From Macrocystis pyrifera (taxonomy: Eukaryota; Sar; Phaeophyceae; Laminariales; Laminariaceae), in NCBI GenBank assembly GCA_031763025.1, contig JASSKH010000032.1, forward strand, positions 3,241,001-3,305,000: a DNA stretch of 64,000 nucleotides, given 5' to 3'. Each line of letters opens with the position of its first letter. Within the stretch, counting starts at the first letter, position 1. Of the stretch, positions 1 through 13,080 are shown in pieces. The notes under the pieces are model-generated. The model had not been told where the DNA came from, did no database searches, and saw only the letters and a list, made by a program, of their open reading frames with translations. The position numbers were made by a program, and so were the translations under genes.

Positions 1-49
1 ATTCCTTCGTGGCCTTAATCCGAACCCGAACCCCAACCCCAGAGGCCTG

Positions 50-275
50 CTTGGTTGCTGTGCTTAGACAAGCTCTAGGTCGCTGTGCGCTGGGATAGAC
101 TCTGGGTCACGGCGCTTGAACACATTCCGTTCTTTTTATTGGGTCGCTTCTGCCTGGAACGACTCTAGATTATGATTTTAGTTCGCTATGTTTGGAAGAA
201 GTCTAGGTCGTTGCACTTGAAAAGACTTTACGTACGTAGTCGGGTATTTCAGAGAGTTCTCCAGGTCGTTGTGTC
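50..275. repeat. Degenerate short tandem repeat
   Basis: About seven imperfect units of roughly 25-40 bases follow one another. Each begins like GGTCGCTGTGCTTG and ends like GACTCTAG. Examples start near 52, 78, 104, 143, 188 and 204. Unit length varies and identity is modest, so this is an old minisatellite rather than a recent expansion. No coding role is evident. Confidence 0.45.
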
Positions 276-1840
276 CAGCGAAACCAATACATATACGACC
301 ACGAGCCTTGCCCGCACTGGCCTGGGTTTGCGCAGCAGTTGCATGCAAATGCCTATAAGCGGCTACGCACATGCATGCACGTGCATGCACTCCCATGTAC
401 TTACATTGAGACATGAAATAGTGCATGTGGTTGGGTAAGCAGAAGGAAGTTTTCGGACACTTTGGAGAAAACAGATGGAGGAGTCGTGAAACCGCCCCCG
501 ACGATGGAAGGTTCACTCAATGGATGCACCAGCCTTTATGGAGTAAACGTCTTCGTCTACGGAGAATCCAAGAGTATGTACCACGAAGAATCAGTTTTTA
601 ATACGCTTTGAACTAGTAGTGTAGTATGGAATCTTGAAAAAAAAAACGTTTTAGTATGTCCCGCGGAGCACCGGCTCTCCCGAGTGCCACCGGACCTCCC
701 GAGGCCGCACGGTGGTGCCATGTCTCCCCCACACAGCAGCCCTAGGTGTCCCCGACGAAAGAAGAGGCGCCGTCGTCCAACTCGGCGGGCGTGGATGGTG
801 GGAAGGTGCCTTCTGGGGGATATGTTGCTTGGTCTCCGGGATCGGGGAGGATTCCCGCGAGGGAAGATATTTCCAACTTTTATCGGAGGCGTTTCCATCC
901 CTGCTACTTTTTATTGTGTCCCCTGTACAGAGTTTCGGGTTGTGTAGAAGGCGTTCAATTTCGAGGATGGAAAACTAACCCCCCCCCAGATTCACTTTTG
1001 GGGGGGGGGGGTCAGCGGTGGAGCACAATACTAAAATCCATAAGATTTGTTTGCACACTAAAACACATGCGCCGTTTGAGTCAGGACCGGCAGGTGAGTG
1101 GATGGAAGGGTGGGTGGTTAACACGTTTCGTTTGGCCCTTGGTGCTGCAGCGTACCACGACAGTAGTATGGCACCTGATATTACTCTAACCTTCCTGCTA
1201 GAAAAAATGATAAATGCGCGAAGAGAGACCGCGGCGACACGAGACCAGAGATGTAGGTCTAGGCAATGAGTACCCTACCGACATGGCCACCAAAAGGAGG
1301 AGGTAGCGGCAGTATGGAGTACCAGTATCAATTAGGGGGGAGTAATGTCTGTCAAAATTAGCACGACTTGACGCGTAGAAGTGCACTATGAATACGTGAT
1401 CAGGTGCCGCATTGTCCGGCCGCTGGGTGTGAAAATACGTCGCTACCTGTATTGTTCGTTGATACAGCAGCAAGACAAATGTAGCGCCGGCATGACTCCC
1501 TGGCGGGCATTGATGTGTTTGGGACTAGAAATTGACTATTTTCAGCCGGACAGATGTGCAGCCCGTTGGTGTGGGCTGTGCCTACAGCTGACCTTGGTGA
1601 ATTCTTCGGGTTTTTACCGTCCCCCTCGCGACAGCTGGTTCCTGGGTTGATTTTTTGAGCTGCCGACGCTGCTGTCGTGGTGTACGTGTGATACACCTTT
1701 TTCTTGCATTACGGCTATGTTCGTCATCAGGCTGACGCGTCGTCGCAACCTCGTTTTGTCATGCCAAGCGGTGACCCCCAAACACGTGTCGTTCCTCGCG
1801 TGATGCCTGTCGCCTGCTCTTGTTTGGGGCTCACGCAGGT
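276..1840. other. Gene-free stretch, hairpins and a shared repeat end
   Basis: No convincing gene is seen. The stretch holds nested palindromes built from GCATGC around 343-392. Near 649-682 is a segment (TTTTAGTATGTCCCGCGG and following) that recurs in diverged form at 13235-13267. A C9 run at 979-987 faces a G12 run at 1000-1011. Open frames here on both strands are arginine/proline-rich and look like by-products of GC-rich sequence. Confidence 0.5.
979..1011. other. C9/G12 homopolymer hairpin
   Basis: Nine C residues (979-987) are separated by 12 bases from twelve G residues (1000-1011). The two arms can pair as an uninterrupted G-C stem. The site is likely to be length-unstable and hard to sequence. 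Confidence 0.7.
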
Positions 1841-1850
1841 AGTGCCTACA

Positions 1851-1858
1851 TATAAAAA
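1851..1858 (+). promoter_or_regulatory. TATA-like box upstream of FNIP/LRR-like gene
   Basis: TATAAAAA lies 36-43 bases before the ATG at 1894. If transcription starts about 25-30 bases downstream, the 5' leader would be only about 10-15 bases. The two frameshifted relatives at 13.7 and 42 kb have no such box at this distance. Position and sequence are seen; promoter function is inferred. Confidence 0.4.
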
Positions 1859-1893
1859 ACAACCCACCCGTTTTAGTTGCGTCAACCGCAACG

Positions 1894-2976
1894 ATGGAGG
1901 ATGATTCGGGCGAGCAAGGGCATGAGCGGGCCGTACGAGCGATTCAGCTGGTGGCCATGTCTGGCTTCGTCAAAGACAACATGCGACTGCAAGAATCATG
2001 TCTCGCCCTGTGCAACTCGTGTCGTGAGTATATCCCTTTGGAGTTCTTCTTGAGGATATGCCTGGAGGGCCCGTCCACGCTATTGGCGGCGGTCTGGCCA
2101 GAGCGCCTTTGCGTAGAGGCCGATGCCAGCTCTAAAATACTGCCCCCGAAGAGGGTCCGGAAGGTTTACTGGACGTTCGACGACCCCGGAACGTACTGCA
2201 GAGATGTCCCGACGAAGACAGAGGAGGAGCTAGCCGAGGTGACTGCCTGTAATGTCGACATGGGGAAGGTACGGTGGCCTGACGGCGTGAGGGAGATCCA
2301 CCTCAGCATCTTCAACCGACCTGTCGACGAAGTGGTGTGGCCGGACGGTTTGGAGCTACTGTCATTGTGTTCTCCTTACCATGGCAACTACCGTTGTCAA
2401 GAGCCAGATAATTTCGATCGAACTCTCGACGGGGTGACCTTTCCGGCTGGTCTACGGGAGATATGGCTGGGCCTTAAATTCGACCAGAGCATCGACAACG
2501 TCACTTGGCCCGAGGGGCTGGAATTGCTGTCAATGCCGGGTTTCAACCGCCCTATTCGGAACGTCCGGTGGCCTCCAGGGCTTAAAACGCTGTACTTTTT
2601 GGGCAGCCAAGACGTCAGGCGACGCCAAAGCCAAGAGCCGTGGGCCGATAGATGGTATCCTTCTTCGGAAAGCAGGGGCTTCAATCAGCCGCTGGACACA
2701 TTCCTACCAATGAGCCTTGAGACTCTTTGGCTTTCTGACGATTTCAATCAAAGCCTAGGGGATGTCACCTGGCCAAGCGGACTTGCCGTGTTGGCACTAG
2801 GTACCAGAGTATCTCCGATGTCTGTGTCGCTCGACGAGGTTGAGTGGCCCTCAAGTCTACGAAAGCTAATTTTGATGGACACATTAGAGTTGATGGCAGA
2901 TCTTCTCCCGGACGTTGAGCTTGTATTTGTCGAAACATATTTGTGTTGGGCTCCAGAGGACACAGAGGACTACTAG
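1894..2976 (+). CDS. Intact FNIP/LRR-like repeat protein, 360 aa
   Basis: A single uninterrupted frame from ATG to TAG. The N-terminal part (residues about 1-75) carries a CxxxCxxC motif (C36, C40, C43) and is conserved in the three relatives in this window. From about residue 125 to 345 the protein is built of roughly 20-25-residue repeats with the pattern FNRPIxxVxWPxGLxxLxL, each with an invariant Trp-Pro pair. This resembles FNIP/LRR-type solenoid repeats, which usually form a protein-binding surface. There is no signal peptide or membrane segment, so a cytoplasmic or nuclear location is likely. The start is supported by alignment with the relatives, which begin with the same Met-Glu-Asp. 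Unlike two relatives it has no long acidic linker, only a short KTEEELAE stretch at the same position. The specific function is unknown. Confidence 0.85.
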   Translation: MEDDSGEQGHERAVRAIQLVAMSGFVKDNMRLQESCLALCNSCREYIPLEFFLRICLEGPSTLLAAVWPERLCVEADASSKILPPKRVRKVYWTFDDPGTYCRDVPTKTEEELAEVTACNVDMGKVRWPDGVREIHLSIFNRPVDEVVWPDGLELLSLCSPYHGNYRCQEPDNFDRTLDGVTFPAGLREIWLGLKFDQSIDNVTWPEGLELLSMPGFNRPIRNVRWPPGLKTLYFLGSQDVRRRQSQEPWADRWYPSSESRGFNQPLDTFLPMSLETLWLSDDFNQSLGDVTWPSGLAVLALGTRVSPMSVSLDEVEWPSSLRKLILMDTLELMADLLPDVELVFVETYLCWAPEDTEDY

Positions 2977-5900
2977 GACTACTGCCAAGCCTGTAAATGA
3001 CGGCCACGACAGCCCTGTGGGTGGTTTGTTGCTATCGTTCCTGCAGTTGCGGAAACGACAAAACGGCGACCGCAATTGCGTAGTGGTTGATGGCTCGGCA
3101 AAGGTGGATTGCACTTATTAATAGGTGCTGTGGGAAACTCCTGCGATATAGTAGTAATTTGTCGCCAGGTACTACAGTAGGCCATTGCTTCATGGTTAAT
3201 AAGCACTCCCGATGTTGAACTTGTTGGAACAAAAGTGTGTCCGTCGGTCCGCGTGCGGTTGCTTTGGCACTGAGCCACTGGTCTGGGAGACGCGTACCGT
3301 GCGTTCAACAATAGTCTTGGATGGGGCTCTACAAATTCAGTTTCGACCGGCGAGTTGTAGAGGTTTGCGGTTGACAGTAACTACTGGTCCCTGATCGCGG
3401 GGCAAGCTGTTCGCCACGAAGCGGCTGATCCTCAGTCTGGAAAGGTCAATGGGGCTAGGCCACCCTTGTCTGTAAATCTTCGACCTGTGGAGTTTTAGTC
3501 GAATAGTACCGCAACTCGTGCAGAAGCACTACCTGCGAAACGGCCGCGTTGAGGCCGCGACATGGCGGGCGCAGCCCTTTGAGGCATCCAAACGCCGCAC
3601 ACCCGCTACTTTTGCAGTCCTTCTATTAATAGAGCAATTGCACTGCCATATGGTGTTCGATGCGAATGGCGATATGTGCCTAAAATACGACACGGGCGTA
3701 AACTACCTCTTTCCCGAGATCTTCGGGATGCTTGACAAGAGCTTTGGCCGTCAGGGTCGCACTGTTTGCTGTGCAAGACCCACCGTCGCCTAAACCGTCT
3801 GAAACGTGTGTTCTAGTCCAACATTGGCAGCACTGCTCCACGCTTCCGCGTGGGGAGTCATGTTCTCAAACGTCGGAAAAGTTACGTCCTTGCGGGCATC
3901 GGGCGTGTCCTTGTGCTACGGTAGTAGCGCCAGAATTCTGCTGCGATGTCCCAAAGGCTTCGGTTAGATTTCTGAGGATGACTAATATATGAGCGATGAT
4001 CCACCCGAGGTACAGTAGTTGGGCATGTGTTTGTGACCCCCCACGCCCCGTAGAATCCATCCTTGGTACAAACCTCGGCACGGAGTTTAATTTTAGTGAT
4101 GGGGGCGTTTCCCTGCAACTTGCTTCCAAGTCGCAGACACGGTAGCTACTTAGTTTTATATGATGAGCAGGCAGGTACGCTTGCGACGTGGTGGGCGATG
4201 AACCCCTTGTAACCTCTATAGCCCTGGTGGCTTGGTAGGTGGTCCAAGTACCTACTGTTTAATAATAACAATTCGGTGAATACAATTTTCAATGAGTGCA
4301 CATATGTACTGGTAGGGATTTTTTCTTGCGGGAAGTGCGAGAGAGTGAGCAGGCAACACGATAAAAATCGACGAACCGAGGGAATGCTGAACCTTATACG
4401 CGACAAAATGTAGGCACGTATGCGGGGGGACAAGGGACGACACCCGTGACCACGGCTTGCCAAGAAGCTGGAAAGTGTCTATATGTACACTATATACATC
4501 TCGACCGTGTGTTCACGTAGTAGGGCCCCCCGGCCAGCGGTAATGGGATTTGTACGGATGCTCTTACGATTGTCCTAGCCATATTTCGCGAGGACTACTA
4601 CGTTGGATGAGTGGAACATCGATGGACCTGGCCACCGAAAGCGAATACAAATAGAGGCAGCGGAGAGGTGCGATCCGAAATGGGTCCGAACTTGACACCA
4701 CCATTGTCGTGGGTGCTATATGACTACCGGTGTTCGACGTATGGCCATCAGCACGCATGCTTCCGTCCGTGCTTCGTACATATCCCGGGCATATCCATCG
4801 GGGTCCGGGTTAAGACTGGCACGTGCTACTTAAGTATCACGGTTGGACGTCTACATTCAAGCCCGACTAACGAGATGCCTATTGTTTCGTGGAAAGGTCA
4901 TTACTCTGGACATTTTTGTTGTTGTGCGCTTGTTGAGCATTCGAGTTAACGGTTTGTTAAATCGATTGCTCAGCAGATGTTGCAATATTTCTGGAACACA
5001 TGCATTCTAGCGGGAGCCATCCCACGGCAGGGGCGGTGCCGTATTTGCTTAGCTCAATGTCTCACGCGAGGAGCTAAATATCTCATCCGAAACACGCCTC
5101 CAGGAAAGGGTGTTCGTGCAACTCAACATTTATCTTCTTGAAGCTACGAGTAGTCCCGAAACAAGTACACTATTCAAAGTATAATGTCACCGGTATACTA
5201 ATAACTGCTCACTTGAGGAGCTCAACCGATCAGGAAATATTGCATCACAAGGCAAAAAAGTGGTACCGCTACCTTGGGATGAGTCGCGGTAAACAACACG
5301 GCAAACGTCATGCCTTCAGAAGAAACCTACACTAGTGAGGCTCTGCATAAGTTATTTGAAGCAAACATACATTCACGGCAATCTGTGCTGTACGACCATC
5401 AGATCACTTCCAATCATTGTTCAACCCGAAAATCGCCCCGAGAGGCGAACGCTATAATGGGTGAAACTGCGCCATCAATTAGTCAATTTCATACCGTGCA
5501 AGTTCTAGAGCCACTGATGATGTTTAACATTGAAATTCGGCAACAATACCAGCCCTCTGCATACCGATACAACCACCAGTCGGAGCCCAGCGTTTTGTAA
5601 ATTATTGTACGAGCTCCGCTAATTTAAGTATGCGGTTTCGGAGTTATAGAATGAAGAAAATACGACGCGTTACACGATAGAGGTTATAGCATATTTCCGC
5701 TGAACTGCTTTCTGAACGGCGGAGCTCCTTAACCCAAAATCGTGCAATGCCAGTCTTGTTTCGAAAATTGACGTTGTTGTATACTTGGGTCATGGGAGTA
5801 TTCATCGGGACGCAATTTGATTTTTGCTGAAGTCAGTTTTAGGGTGAGGTATGGAGCTTCTCAATTGAGGAGCCTCAGAACATTTAGGGTGAACCTCCAT

Positions 5901-7702
5901 CGCAGAACGCCTCATCATACAGGTATATGTACAGCAAATGGGACAAAACATGGGACTTTGTGATCTATAGTGGTACTATAGAGTTCGTTAAAAACAAGAT
6001 CGAGATGAAAATATGCTTCCATCATATATCTCGATTTCGGGGGTAACCCTTTCGCTTGAGGAGGATTGACGTTTTCTGTAAGGCGTGTTTCATGGTCCAC
6101 CATCGCGCTGAAAATAGTATAGAGGTATTGAAGAAGAGGCGCACTTCCCGAGACTCAAAAAAACACAACCATTGGAATATTGAATGGCCGGGGTGTCCAC
6201 TTCACACGTCAAGTCATGTTTCCCCCGAAATGGGACTGTAGTCCTAAAAGAGCTAATGGAGACGAAAGCGCAGCAAGCTATCCATAAACGTGCGGCGGAT
6301 CTTCTTCTCGAGACTTTAGTGGGAAAACGCAGCCATAGCATACCAATGTTCGTCTTGTGCGCGGTGTACTCGAACTGCGCCGAAGGCACGCCCAGAGGAG
6401 AGGGGGTGTATGAAACGGTTGTGTTGCCGCCGCTACAAGTTTGGGGCGACCTGTAAGGCTTCCAACACCCAAACGACCGCTATTCTGGTGATTAGACGAT
6501 ATGTCAAGGCCCAATGTGAGGCACATGTGCTGGCATGGATTGCAATGCGAACGGCAACGGTTGGCTAAATGGATGCCGGAGTTACAGCGATGGCATCGGG
6601 CTGGCTGCTTTGCGTAACGTGCAGTACTATACATATTTCAAAAGACCGTGGGAGTCCTTGCCGAGGTTTCTTGCCGGGTGGAGGCCCTCTCTTGTTGCTG
6701 TGCGATGGACGACGCCTTGCCTCAAAATCGGTGCCCACTGGGGACGATGAGATGGCGCTGCTCCTCATATCCGGGTGGAGAGTGATGATCTTCACGTAAT
6801 CGTTGTAAGGGACGAGTGCGACGGTAGGTTGGTCACAATAGCTAAATTCCATGACTGGCGGGGTTCCTCACCTGGGTGTGGCTCGATGCCGTTGAAAAAC
6901 TATATATTTGCGTTTGACATATGCCACGGTTAATGCGATTTTTTAACTTACAAGTTTGACTGCACCAAAATCTTGAGACCCCTTCGAGATGGCCGAGGCC
7001 CTTATCTAGACGGCTCACTTGATATTGTGCGCAGGTTCCATCAGATTCTCTTAACCCCGTTTTGACTCGTATGTACGGTCCGGCCGTACGCCATAAACCA
7101 ACGCGAAACGAGCAGATGACAGATTTCTAGCATGTCACATCCGCCGCGGGAGTACGTGGCGACAACGATCGTTCTATCTTATTCTATACTCTATACAAAC
7201 TTAAGAAATAGGATTGGGCATCGTCCTTAGAGTAGCTTCGGACGTGTCTCTAAGCCGGCCGTTGGTTGAGCCGTTGATCTCCTCGAGGGAGGAGCCCCAT
7301 GGTCAGTAGCTGCCACCCTCACCGTTGCATTCGTCATATTTCGTCCGAGTTTGAACTCGTGGAGATATCATTTTCCATGATCCGTGGAAGAGAGGGACGG
7401 AGACGGCTCTTCCACGTTAGGAAGCAATCGCCGAACATGCGGAGGCATTCGGACGATATTGCAATACTATCACCTACCGAGCATACGAGACGGGAATAAG
7501 TACATACCAGGTACCAGGCAGTATCAATTAGAGAGGGTATGGCGGGGGGGGGGGGGAGGGAGCATCACTGCAACTGCATTTGAAGTTTTTTTTTGGGTGA
7601 AAAAAAAACGTCTATCCTTGCAGGTGTGATGCGTCCTCTCCCTGGGGGCTATGTACGGTAGTTATGTGCTTGCTCTTGGACGTGCCGAAGAGAGAACACG
7701 TT
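2977..7702. other. Gene-free stretch
   Basis: Only short open frames without family signatures are present. A 91-codon frame at 3518-3793 (+) has plausible composition (it includes DANGDMCLKYDTG) but no support. Near 5849-5883 is a small AATTGAGGAGC palindromic segment, echoed at about 46221-46253. A G13 run lies at 7544-7556, and a copy of the recurrent 9-mer TACCAGGTA at 7505. I see no RNA gene. Confidence 0.45.
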
Positions 7703-8843
7703 GGAAATTTCCAGGGCTTTCCTTGGGACCGAATTTTCGTCTCGAGATGGGATCCCGCGGGATCGAGATATCCCGGGATTCCCCGAGACGCGATAAGAAG
7801 GGGTATTTAAAGCACGGCACGGTACAGGACGGGTTTGATCCATCACGGGATTGAACGGGAAAATATGGTCGGGTTTGAGATTTCACGGGGTTGCACGGGA
7901 CGGGATTGATATACCACGGGTTTTTACGGGACGAAAAAAAGCATGCTACTTCAAGCGGATGGGATTGAGACATCAAGGGATCTAACGGGACGGAAAAAAC
8001 ACGGCACTCCACGGGACGGGATTGAGATATCACTGGATTCCACGGGGCGGGCTGTATAAACGACTGTACAGGCTATTTATACGGTACACACCAAGCACAG
8101 TGTCTCGCATGATATTACACGGTTGCACTTTTAGTACTGTATCATACGGAAATATAACCGCACGCTATGGCATGGGCGAACTGTATTCGTTTATCAAACG
8201 GAGAGCGCAAAAAACATAAACCCATGCGTACACAGCTCTTCTTCATTTGGCGTCTTCTTCACATTCACGAGCCGCTGCTCTAACGACTGTGGTACTCGTC
8301 ATAAAACAAAGACGACGACACGTCCCCCTCCCGTCGACAACGTACGAGAATACCTAGTAAACTGTAAACGAAAAGACTGCCACATTAAAAAAACATACCA
8401 GGTATGTTGCAGGCAAGGTGCGAAAGCATTTTACGTCCTGCGTTTGAGTCGAGGACGTCTCACCGCTGAGCTATATACGAATACATAAGAAAAAACCTGG
8501 AAAATCCCGTTCAATCGGAAATCATGGGATATATCCGGTGGGATCACGGAACCACGAGACTGTGGTCCCGACGGGATTCGATAAGTCTCAAATTTCACGG
8601 GTTTGCACTGGACGGAACACGGATTTCACGGGATTTGCCCAATTTCACAGGACTACTAATAGATCAGCATTGAAAAAAAATATTACACGGGACGGGATCG
8701 GGATCGCGAACGTTTCCACGGGATCAGTTTGGACGGGAACGAGAATTTCAAATTTCCACGGGATCACGGGATTTTCCCGTATCGCGTGGAATCCCACGGT
8801 ATTTTCCAACGTTAAAATCCCGAGGAAAGCCCTGGAACTTCCC
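7703..8843. mobile_element. CACGGGA-rich fold-back element, about 1.14 kb
   Basis: The ends are inverted repeats of 26 bases with 23 matches (7703-7728 against the complement of 8818-8843, core TTCCAGGGCTTTCC). Inside, both flanks (about 7740-8060 and 8510-8815) are packed with CACGGGA, ACGGGACGGG and GATATCACGGGA words spaced at roughly 60 bases, mostly in direct orientation. The middle (about 8060-8510) is unique. There is no transposase frame, so this would be a non-autonomous element. No clear target-site duplication was found. Terminal inversion and word repetition are seen; mobility is inferred. Confidence 0.55.
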
Positions 8844-11089
8844 CATCCAACGCGCGAAACGGACGGTCAGACACGCACGAACAGCGGTAATATTTTTTAG
8901 TGTGAAAAAAAAAATGTGTGGTATACCCGCTACCCCCTTTGGCTGCCTTACGCAAATATAAGAGACGTACACCAACACAGCGCCTGAAGAAACCTGTGCT
9001 AAGAAAGCATCATGTAAGGCATGCCTCGCCGAATGTATGATGTGCCTCTAAATGGTTCAAATTACGGAGGTACGCTATGGACTCCCTACTTTCGTAGAGT
9101 TCCAAAGGTCCCAAGTGAAGTTGTTTGCTATTTCCTTTAATATGCAAAACCTATCATATACCCAGAGTGTCCGGTTACGTATCTTACCCTGCTGGGCCAA
9201 ACTGCCGAATGCTTGGTGCCACCAGAATCGATGACAGCATCGATTGCGATATAGCAGGGCGACATAGCAGCCTACAAGCACCCCTCGTGGTTTTCAGGGA
9301 ACCGTCGCCTCAACAGACAACAATCGTGCTCGACCACTGATTCTGCAGAAAAAAAATCTAAATTCAAATAAAGTATCCATCCCCGTAGCTCCAACGCCAC
9401 AACGCCAAATATTTATGGAACTCCACACAAGCCAGAGATGAGGAAATACCAGAGGGGAGAGCAAAAAGGGAAGAGGTCGGCCAACATTCTCGCGATCTGT
9501 TACCCCACGCACCACTGCGTTTGTTCGACTGCGGCTGGGAGGCAATCGCTTGACTTCGATCCCTGGTTGCAAAGGTGAGTGATATTGGTTGTCTCCTGAA
9601 TCCTGACAAAGGAGATTGCAAGTTCTGGCTTGAATTCCCCCCAGCTTGCACCAATAGTGTCCGTACAAACTGCACCTCTGGTATCATTTGAAATAGCTAC
9701 TCCTACACGGTGATGTTTATTCTGCACAGATACCCACGAGGTTTCGAGATATGATACCGACGCTTTGACATCGGTGATACAACAGTTTCAATAGTATAAT
9801 AGTCATCAGGTTGAAATATCGAAACACACAGCAGTAGATCCCGGTAATTTCTGTGGTACTGATGCACCTTCTGTAGCACGTGTACCTGTGGACGTATGGA
9901 CCCCAAAACAAGACAGAAGAACGAACACGTACTTGCTGCTGTGGTATACTCTTACCGGCACCTTGGTACTGCTACAAGGAGAATGTAAGGCTCACCTTTG
10001 GCTCGTTCTTGTGGGATACCCCCCACGAAAGCGAAGTTGGTTTGGCAGCCTAGATGGAATCGGTGTCGCTAGGAACTCGGTCAGCAGCATATTTGTTACT
10101 GTCGTCAACTTGAGTGCGTTGGTGGATACTGCAGTAGTGGACGGCAATTTTGTTATAAATTTATGAAATACGGCAATTGTAGTGTTTGTTGTTATTCGTC
10201 ACCAGAGTCTATTTCGTGGTCTCAAGGCACTACGATAATGGCCAGCCAGCTCGGAAGAGGTGAACGGAAAAAGCAACAGAGCAGCAGCAACACCACCACC
10301 ACGCAGCAAAGCAGCAGCAGAAGAAAAAACTACAGCAGTACGGAGTACAGCCCCGCCAAGAAGAAACACCCATTCTGGGCAAGCCTGAGATTCTTATTGG
10401 GGCGCCATCTTCGAACAACCTTGAGCACTCGTAGGCTATTATTGTTGTTGTTCTCGCATTAACTCTCAAGTGAAGGAGTCCGTGGTCACACAAAGGTGCA
10501 GTTGGAGCCTCAGGAAGACCCGAAAAAAAAACATGAAAGAACATCGAACTTCGGCTGCCTAAAGATACACGAGACGAAGAAGGCGCACGCAAGATGAAGT
10601 CAATGTGCAAACTGCACTATTAATAACATGGCCGCGGGTGGATCCTCTCAGCTACAGGATAGAATTCCGCCCGTTCCCACACAACTAACCAACTCGTGGG
10701 TATTGACTACAGTGGTTGGTGTCTGGATTGCTGCCTGCACCGTACAAAACGCACGGTAGTCGTGAACACAGAGACGAACACGCCTGCTGTCTAAGGTGCT
10801 GTCAGAGTGACGACTCGCGGACATGCGGTGAAAAAGGAACAATCGAACCAAAAACCATCACACAAGTATCAACGGTCGCCATCTCTTCCCGGACTGTCTG
10901 ACAAAAGGTGCAACACAGCTATGATACCACGTCCCTGATAATTGCGAGGGACCACTGAGCCGTTTTTCTTAACCCGAATTTCTTAGTGTTCTCCAAAAAG
11001 TGAGCATTTTGTTCTTATTAGGCTCTTTTGAATCGTGGGCCTACATTGTACAGCAGCAGCATACGCCACCCGTATGCTTTCAGCGCAAC
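8844..11089. other. Gene-free stretch with a glutamine/serine-type microsatellite
   Basis: No gene can be supported. A CAG/AAC-rich segment lies at about 10268-10330. It would encode Gln/Ser/Thr runs in one frame, but the frame has no conserved flanks. The rest shows no repeats or RNA genes that I recognise. Confidence 0.4.
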
Positions 11090-11830
11090 GGCGTATTGCT
11101 GGGTACGCTTGGTGTCGTTCAGCGCTGATGCTGCTCTGCTGTTTATTGTCTGCGTTAGCTTGTGACCTGTGTTGGTTTGAGGGACGTGGATTGCCTGAGC
11201 AAATCGGCTTCAGCCACGGCTGAAAGTGGGTCGTCTTTTTTTCGTTGTATGGGTCCATAAGTGGGCGCTCTTGGTGGTTTTCGGCACCGGTGCTTTGCCT
11301 CTGTTCAACAGCATTTGCAAAAGCAACAGCAGCACAGCAGCAGCATCAGCAGCAGCGGTTATCCGTAGCCTTCTCGTACAGCTGGGTGCTCTTGGTGTTA
11401 TTCAGCACTGATGCTGCGGCTGGTGTTTGTTGTCTGCGCTGGTTTGTGGTCTGTATGGGTTTGGTGGACGTCGTACTCTTCGGGACATCGGCCTCGGCCA
11501 GCTCGAAAGGTGTCCCTGTTTTTTTGTCGGCCGGTCGTCTACAGGTAGGTCAACTTGATGTTGCTCAACACTGGCGCTGTGTTGCTGTTTGTTCGGGAAC
11601 TGTAGCCAACACAACGGCATCCCAACAGCAGCAGCAACCCAGCCGCAGCAGCAGCAGGGGTAACTAACCCCTGGCCTTCCTGTGCATCGGCCTACAGCTG
11701 GACACTCTTGGTGTTGTCAAGTGCACGTGGTCTGCTACGGTGTGTTTTCTGCGTTGATTCGTGACTCTTTGTTAGTTTGGTGGACGTCGTATGCTTCAAG
11801 AAATTGGCTTCAGAAAAAACAGCGTCGGAA
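11090..11830. repeat. Degenerate tandem repeat, about 300-bp period, with CAG runs
   Basis: A segment beginning like CTGGGTGCTCTTGGTGTT and continuing through TGTCTGCGTT and TTGGTGGACGTCGTACTCTTC recurs at about 11098, 11380 and 11694. The spacings are about 282 and 314 bases. CAG-rich stretches (about 11318-11355 and 11625-11660) sit between units. A 140-codon frame through two units (11245-11667) is a by-product of the repeat. I see no reason to call it a gene. Confidence 0.55.
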
Positions 11831-13080
11831 AATCAACTTCAGCTAGCTGGGTTGGGGAGTTGTTTTTTTGTGAGTTTGTGCAAAAGCCAACGAACGGTAT
11901 ACCTGCTTTGGTAGACGTACTACTCTTCATGAAATCGGCTTCAAAATGTCGGCTTCATCCAGCTCGAAAGCGGTCCCTGAAGAACAGCGTCGTCACAATT
12001 AGGAAATCCAGTTTGCTCGTAAGAAGAAAGACTGCTTCAAGATCGAACAACGTTCAGGCCGAGTTGCACATTCCTACGAATTTAGTTATTTTCCCGACTG
12101 TGCGACGTTGCGCATTGGGTAGTAGATGTTGTATACACAAATATTTGTGGATTGATCACTTTGTATTGTTTTTTTCTTTACGTAGCAGAATCAAGGCCGG
12201 GGTGCTCTGGAGCAAGTTGATAGGCTGTTGGCGGCTACTGATGACTGCCAGCGGCAGTCGTTGTGTCCGACTGTGTCATCACTTCGCGTCGTGCATCCTC
12301 CGAAGCAGGGGGCATCACGCCTTGTGAATAACCATCAACAGTAATAAGTATCTATATATATATCGAAAGTAGAGTTTCAACACCTTCGGTGGATAAGAAA
12401 CCTCATAGAAAAACGTTTCCTGTCCTTGGACCAGCACATGGGAGTTCAAGGCTCACACACAAGTTGGTGTTTATTAAGAACGGGCAATGCACTTTACATT
12501 CTGACAATTACTCGTATGGAGGTGCCATCTTGATATCTGCAGTACTGCAACCGGTGACTCAGGGTGAATACGTAAGAAAGGACGGTGCCCGTATATTCGT
12601 GACAGCAGCAAATGCCGAAAAGGCAACCGCAACAAGCAGAAGCAACAGCAGGACCAAGGAGCCTCGGCTGAAATCTGATATATGATGCAAACCGCACCAC
12701 CACGAACGAACAGCTACGTTCTTACCGGTCCACATCAGATGGTTTGCTGTTGAAGTTTTACTGTCTTCGCAACGAATACTACTCTTGAAAAATAAGCAGC
12801 AGCAACATAATACACGAAACATGGGGACAATATCGATATAATCCTGGCTTGTCATTAGAACGTTAATACCCTCTGTACATGCAATCGATTTATACATTAT
12901 CGGTATACCCCTGGCTTGTCATTAGAACGTTTATACCCTCTGTACACGCAATGGATTTGTTGTTTTGCCGATTTCGGCTCAATTTATGTTTCGAGACGAA
13001 ACGTCTGCACCTCCGGTCACCAAAACCACATCCAACATACCTAATGTTTCTACTTTCGTGTTAGCAGCTAATACGGAGGA
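11831..13080. other. Gene-free stretch with a 46-bp tandem duplication
   Basis: Two near-identical 46-base segments, beginning CCTGGCTTGTCATTAGAACG, lie at 12843-12888 and 12909-12954 (period 66). A 178-codon frame at 11791-12327 lacks any recognisable motif and overlaps the end of the neighbouring tandem repeat. I treat it as chance. A CAG/AAC-rich patch lies at about 12602-12655. Confidence 0.45.

Noticed and set aside
11791-12327. 178-codon plus frame
   Set aside because: Overlaps the degenerate tandem repeat and lacks motifs. Composition follows the repeat.
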